Source: Russula earlei (Eukaryota; Basidiomycota; Agaricomycetes; Russulales; Russulaceae). Taken from it: a stretch of DNA of 20,404 bases. The position numbers and the translations under genes are program-made. The stretch is from assembly GCA_025769875.1 (NCBI GenBank), contig JAGFNK010000840.1:1-20404 (forward strand), in the 5' to 3' direction. Positions 16,704 to 20,404 of this stretch are shown one piece after another (the first letter of the stretch is position 1; each line of letters starts with the position of its first letter). The notes under the pieces were generated by a model. It made no database searches. It saw nothing but the letters and a program-made list of their open reading frames with translations, and was not told the DNA's origin.

Positions 16704-16990
16704 GTGGGTCTGCTTGGGAGGTGATGATCAGGATAAGAAAGCAGGGGTGACACTGAAGTCAAAGGTACTGACAAGAGCTTACACATCATGTTATGTACAA
16801 TCATAAATACATGAATAAGCAAACATGCAAATCACAAACAAAAAAAAACTCATATTAAAAAAGATTCCTATTAATTTATCCTATATGCCATGTCACTTAT
16901 ATCACAGTGGTTGCACCAGTCACTCTCAGAAACTCCCAAAATTCAAGTTCAAGTTCAAAGTTCAAGAATTCTTGGTTGGTAAAACAGGCC
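16704..16990 (-). mobile_element. 5' terminal region of the Harbinger element
   Basis: Non-coding sequence lies upstream of the Myb/SANT gene. On the minus strand it starts at 16990 with GGCCTGTTTTACC, similar to the GGCC-type inverted termini of fungal Harbinger elements. The three bases just outside read TTA on the minus strand (16991-16993), the usual PIF/Harbinger target. A short TTCAAG tandem repeat lies at about 16941-16966. The other terminus is not in the window, so the call rests on one end only. Confidence 0.45.
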
Positions 16991-16993
16991 TAA

Positions 16994-17130
16994 ACATCTG
17001 GAAGAGAATGTTTTATTGTACAATGTGTGAGGGTCAGCACACGATGGAAATGGTAAACCCCGCAATGAAAGGTATTACATCCGCATGAGAAAAGTGATTG
17101 CTACCACAATTAAATACAGCAACGACCTCC
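16994..17130. other. Spacer between Harbinger end and F-box gene stop
   Basis: This is a short region downstream of the F-box gene on the minus strand, probably its 3' untranslated region. No other feature is seen. Composition changes here from AT-rich transposon sequence to GC-richer host sequence. Confidence 0.5.
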
Positions 17131-18594
17131 CTACAGGAGGCTCGCACGCTTAAGTCCGCGAAGAGTGATGTTAACACCGGCATGATCCTCGAGCCATACT
17201 CCCCGCGCCTGACATTGAGAGAGGACCCTGTGCCAGAATTTCTGTACAACAGGGTGCGGTCGGCAGACGCGAAGCCTCGTAGACTCAATGCTGAGGTCGC
17301 GCAGGTATTTGAGGGCAGGAAATGCCTCGGAGCGGAGGAGGGAAGACATCTGTTCGAGAAGTGGAAAGAATGCTGAGCCACCATCGTCCATGAAGCCCAT
17401 GCCGAGGGCGTCCGTTATGCGTGCGTCGATGTCTCGTATAGCGATGAGTTCCACACACGGATGATGAGGTAGAAGGATATGGGGCGCGATCCAATCTGGT
17501 GACTCCCAATGCCATTCCACGTCTGCGGAGCAGATTAACTCTGTCATATTCGGGCACAATCGGGCAAGAGAGGTGTCGTGAGTCCCAGGTCTGCCCGGTG
17601 CCGTCAAATAATGTTCCTCTACTATGGACGAGGAGTGGCCCAGTTCTAGTTGCCTAATCGATTTTCCGTGAGCATCCAGGAATTGATAAAATCCCGGTCC
17701 AGTATAATTGAAATCCGCGGAGACAACCGACAAATTACGCAACATAGGCATATCCCATGAAGCAAGGGCCGCAAACATGTCGTTATCGACGCTGACCTTC
17801 AGGCTCTTAAGTGCTGGTAACTGCACTGGCATTTCCACCGCTCCGTTGATAATTACGCCAGCCGATAGATCGGGGAACAATGCGCGGAAATTCGGGGAGC
17901 AAGACGAAAGTTCGAGATATTCTAGGCGCATAGTGCGCATCTGCTGTAGTGGAAACATTCGTTGTTGAAAAGGTTGATCATCATAGTTTGTCCAGGAAAG
18001 TCTGCGCAGCTGACTGCGGGGATGTGCCAGGAGAGAAAGAAGCCGCTCGGGCCGACACCGTGGGTCCGTTGGAATATCATAGCGGTTGCGTTGGACCGAT
18101 TGGTGGTCGGTGTATACTGTCAACTGTGGTGAGTACTCCAGGATGGTATGCAGGTCTGCCGGGGCGCAACGTTCCAAGACTGGTGTCTCGATGTGTAACC
18201 TTCTAAGGAAACGCCCGCTCGACCCGGTGCCGTCAATAAACTCGAGGAGCAAGGTATGGGCAAGTGCCTTAGCCTGCTGCGCACGGCTGATCCAAACGAA
18301 CTCGTAAAGGAACGGTTTAACGAAAGCATTCCATCGCTTGCAAACTAAAGAGAGGGCCATCTTGAAACGCATAGATGTATGATATGCCGGAAGATGAAGG
18401 GAGGTGGCTTCGAGAAAGGATAGCTCATTGGTAGTGTCTAAAGGATCCGGCGTCATGAAAGTGGCTTCGCGGATGACTATGTGCCATATCTCCGGGGGAA
18501 GGCGGCTATGTTCATAAGCCCGAAGGGGCACAAGGATGGTTCGTGATAAGCAAATGTTTCTGAATACAGTGATTAGCACACTCTTCACTAGCAC
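17131..18594 (-). CDS. F-box-like protein with leucine-rich C-terminal region
   Basis: The frame is about 487 codons long with no internal stop. An F-box-like motif HSRLPPEIWHIVIREATF lies at about residues 28-45, followed by LSLVCKRWNAFVKPFLYEFV, the pattern of the large F-box families of agaric fungi. The rest has spaced Leu blocks (LKSLKVSVDN, MLRNLSVVSA, IRQLELGHSS, MTELICSADV) like degenerate leucine-rich repeats. F-box proteins recruit targets to SCF ubiquitin ligases; the target cannot be guessed. The frame opens at GTG with no ATG before the F-box, and a TGA precedes it near 18637. A 5' exon and an intron ending near TTCAG or CATAG are therefore likely. Stop is TAG at 17131-17133. Confidence 0.85.
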   Translation of the reverse strand: MLVKSVLITVFRNICLSRTILVPLRAYEHSRLPPEIWHIVIREATFMTPDPLDTTNELSFLEATSLHLPAYHTSMRFKMALSLVCKRWNAFVKPFLYEFVWISRAQQAKALAHTLLLEFIDGTGSSGRFLRRLHIETPVLERCAPADLHTILEYSPQLTVYTDHQSVQRNRYDIPTDPRCRPERLLSLLAHPRSQLRRLSWTNYDDQPFQQRMFPLQQMRTMRLEYLELSSCSPNFRALFPDLSAGVIINGAVEMPVQLPALKSLKVSVDNDMFAALASWDMPMLRNLSVVSADFNYTGPGFYQFLDAHGKSIRQLELGHSSSIVEEHYLTAPGRPGTHDTSLARLCPNMTELICSADVEWHWESPDWIAPHILLPHHPCVELIAIRDIDARITDALGMGFMDDGGSAFFPLLEQMSSLLRSEAFPALKYLRDLSIESTRLRVCRPHPVVQKFWHRVLSQCQARGVWLEDHAGVNITLRGLKRASLL

Positions 18595-18892
18595 AAACGA
18601 AAAAGCAAAGGCGCAGAGAATTGGCTGGAAAAGGGTTCAATTGGTGGGTAGTAGGCCACGGTCAAAGATCAGAAATTCCTCTGACCGGCTTTTACCACAA
18701 GGGACTAGTTACGCGGTAGAGTGACCGAGACCGTGATGTCTCAGTTAGGGCGGAAGGCCAGTTGCAAATAGGTGGCACGATGAGTAGGAAACAAACTAAC
18801 CTCTTTAAAGGGCATTTGCGCAGGAGTTTTTTGACTGCGCAGGAGATACGGTCCCTCAAAGAAGTATATAGATGAGAGCAAGGGAGGGTCAT
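18595..18892 (-). other. Probable 5' exon, intron and promoter region of the F-box gene
   Basis: A GTTAGT donor-like site (18795-18800 on the minus strand) follows an ATG at 18813-18815 that gives MPFKE. TATATACTTC is seen at 18861-18870 (minus strand). I could not find a splice pair that gives a convincing spliced N-terminus, so the start of the F-box gene stays open. Confidence 0.35.
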
Positions 18893-19342
18893 GAGGAGGA
18901 GAGGCTACGCTGCGGCGTTGAACCAGAGAGAAAACTGCTAATCCCGTGAATGTTGTCGCCGTTTGGCGCCCGTTACGTCGTGCAGATCCCGGCTGCTTAT
19001 GACAGTACTAGTAGACTAAAGTTTCAATAATCACATAAACTACTAATTTTTTTGATGATGCATATGACCTAGTGAACAGCTACTTTTGGCCACAAACTAC
19101 AGTCCACTCTTGGATTTCTTTACTTCCTATCTTGCAAACTTGGTGTATCATAACGGGCACGGAGCACGGCGGCGTGTATTTTATGCACTCTCACGTGTTA
19201 TGACCATAATGGGATAAGACGTCCAATCCAAGATGAGCATTTCACGAAACGCCAGTGATGATATCAATGTGTGATCACACAGGGGCGCATACCTGGTAGC
19301 AAGATATTCTCACGACCGACTATTAGCTCTATGCTCAGAGAT
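18893..19342. other. Intergenic region between the F-box gene and the lyase gene
   Basis: No reading frame is supported. The region should hold the promoter of the F-box gene and the 3' untranslated region of the lyase gene, both on the minus strand. No repeat, LTR end or RNA gene is recognised. Confidence 0.5.
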
Positions 19343-20404
19343 CTATTTTACGACAGCGCCGGAGAGAGAGGCAAACCAAGACTTTTGATCGCGTGGTGAG
19401 GCCCAATCTGGTGTGTGACCTGCAAAGAGTCCATAAAACACAATAGCGCAGGACAAGCAACCTCAGGAGACAAACCGCCGAAGAATGTTTGAAAATGGGC
19501 CCCCCGAATTCGCGCAGAATGGTCCTCACGGAGGACCAATCTGTCAACAAGCAAAACTGATCTACCGTCGATGAATGCCTCGATCTCACCTACCAGCGGA
19601 TATAATGTGAAAGTTTCAATGCGGATTGCAGAAACTTTGACGTACCATTCTGAAACCCGACATCATTCAACCTTAACCGGATGCCCAATGACATCCAACG
19701 ACCTGAGTTGAAACCCCACGCCCCACGACCAAGAGAAAAACCGTAGTCTGAGGATTCGTGCGCGCCAGGAACCGTGCGCAAGCGCTCCAGATTTACATCT
19801 GTCTGCGGAAGGTAAGTGTAGAGCTCCCCTTCTCCGTTGGCTCTATCATTACAAATTTTCTAGCATCCCAAAGGATATAAACGAGCGACGTACCGCCACA
19901 TGAAGCGCAAATTGAAGCATTGGCATCGATGTGCTTTTCGTCCACCAGTGCAGCCATATGCCTTATCACCAACACCCCCATCTTCACCCTAGCTTCAGTC
20001 ATAGACTCACAGTTGACACCGCATGGACTACACGTACATAATCCTGGAAGCTTTCCGCCTTTTGCCCAGCTAAAACCACTTTCGAAGAGAACTTCATAAC
20101 CTAGGACGATCTCACGGGCGTATTCGTCCAAAGCATCGGCAAAAGCTTTCGGGCCCGCCACGTAGAACCCAAACCCCCCCTTCAGTGCACCGCTGGGGTT
20201 GATACTTCCTTGTGGGTAAAGTGCTTCCCATGCGAGCCTCCCATCAATGGCGATTGTCCGATGTTGAAGGACATTGGGATGGCTAATTTTGTGCACACCA
20301 AGAGATGGGTCCTCGAATATTCGTACTGGGACGATTCGAGGGTGGGCAGGAACCCGATTCTGATCAGTGGTGAAGCCAATGAGAATGCTATTTGATGAAA
20401 CAGG
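19343..20404 (-). CDS. Polysaccharide lyase family 14-like protein, 3' part, five exons
   Basis: Five exons join in frame: 20404-20038, 19981-19894, 19842-19646, 19589-19476 and 19419-19343 (843 nt, 280 codons plus TAG). The introns are 56, 51, 56 and 56 nt with GT...AG ends. Joined blocks match PL14-type lyases: YPQGSINPSGALKGGFGFYV, then SWAKGGKLPGLYGGVGDKAY with the first intron in the Tyr codon of GLY, then GCTGGR, FNLRFMWR and GELYTYLPQT. These are followed by WGFNSGRWMSLGIRLRLN, GEIEAFIDG, RIRGAHFQTFFGG and HTPDWASPRDQ. PL14 enzymes cleave uronic acid polymers such as alginate or glucuronan by beta-elimination; the Lys in the GGKLPG loop region is implicated in catalysis in the viral relative vAL-1. 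The substrate here is unknown. The start and any signal peptide lie beyond the window. No decay is seen. Confidence 0.88.

Noticed and set aside
16941..16966. TTCAAG tandem repeat as a CRISPR-like or centromeric array
   Set aside because: Only about four short units, too few and too short for either; a simple microsatellite near a transposon end.
17285..18329. Smaller frames on both strands within the F-box gene
   Set aside because: Shadows of a 487-codon frame that has a recognisable motif and composition.
19793..20296. Single-exon reading of the lyase gene through the GLCTCSPCG stretch
   Set aside because: That stretch is the translated first intron. Splicing at 20037/19982 restores GLYGGVGD and all later conserved blocks.

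Overview
The window looks like nuclear DNA of a filamentous basidiomycete, probably an Agaricomycete. The evidence is a right-hand gene with four 51-56 nt GT-AG introns, an F-box protein of the agaric type, and Gypsy, Copia and PIF/Harbinger elements of fungal type. The species cannot be named from sequence alone.

About 17 kb of the 20.4 kb is a nested transposon graveyard. From left to right: an LTR of family B on the minus strand (55-854); an AT-rich orphan segment (855-1198); a decayed minus-strand Gypsy element (reverse transcriptase, protease and gag, about 1199-4822) with its 5' LTR of family A (4823-5768); a plus-strand gag-only element (5769-7228) with a family A 3' LTR (7229-8152); the transposase and C-terminal Myb/SANT piece of a minus-strand Harbinger element (8153-9338); a complete but internally deleted Copia element (9476-13761); a solo family B LTR (13953-14781); a solo family A LTR (15007-16387) that holds another solo LTR, family C (15127-15888); and the N-terminal Myb/SANT piece and likely terminus of the same Harbinger element (16388-16990).

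Each of the three family A LTRs carries a different insertion. One has an AT-rich block with a mitochondrial-type tRNA-Met, one has a 295-bp LTR-like element with a tRNA-like gene and Pol III terminator, and one has the family C solo LTR. Target-site duplications support several steps: CATGG, GAACA and GCTAC are perfect; CCRAC and ATRAA have one mismatch each.

The right end (17131-20404) holds host genes on the minus strand: an F-box protein, then the 3' part of a polysaccharide lyase family 14-like gene whose five exons rejoin in frame. Premature stops inside conserved transposon blocks are mostly TGA, two of them at expected Arg codons, and 11 of 13 differences between the Copia LTRs fit CpG to TpG/CpA change. 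I infer cytosine methylation and deamination as the main decay process.

The least familiar items are the tRNA-bearing LTR-like element, the organelle-like insertion at an LTR TATA box, and the gag-only element that shares LTRs with a neighbouring Gypsy element. All are inferred from reading alone.
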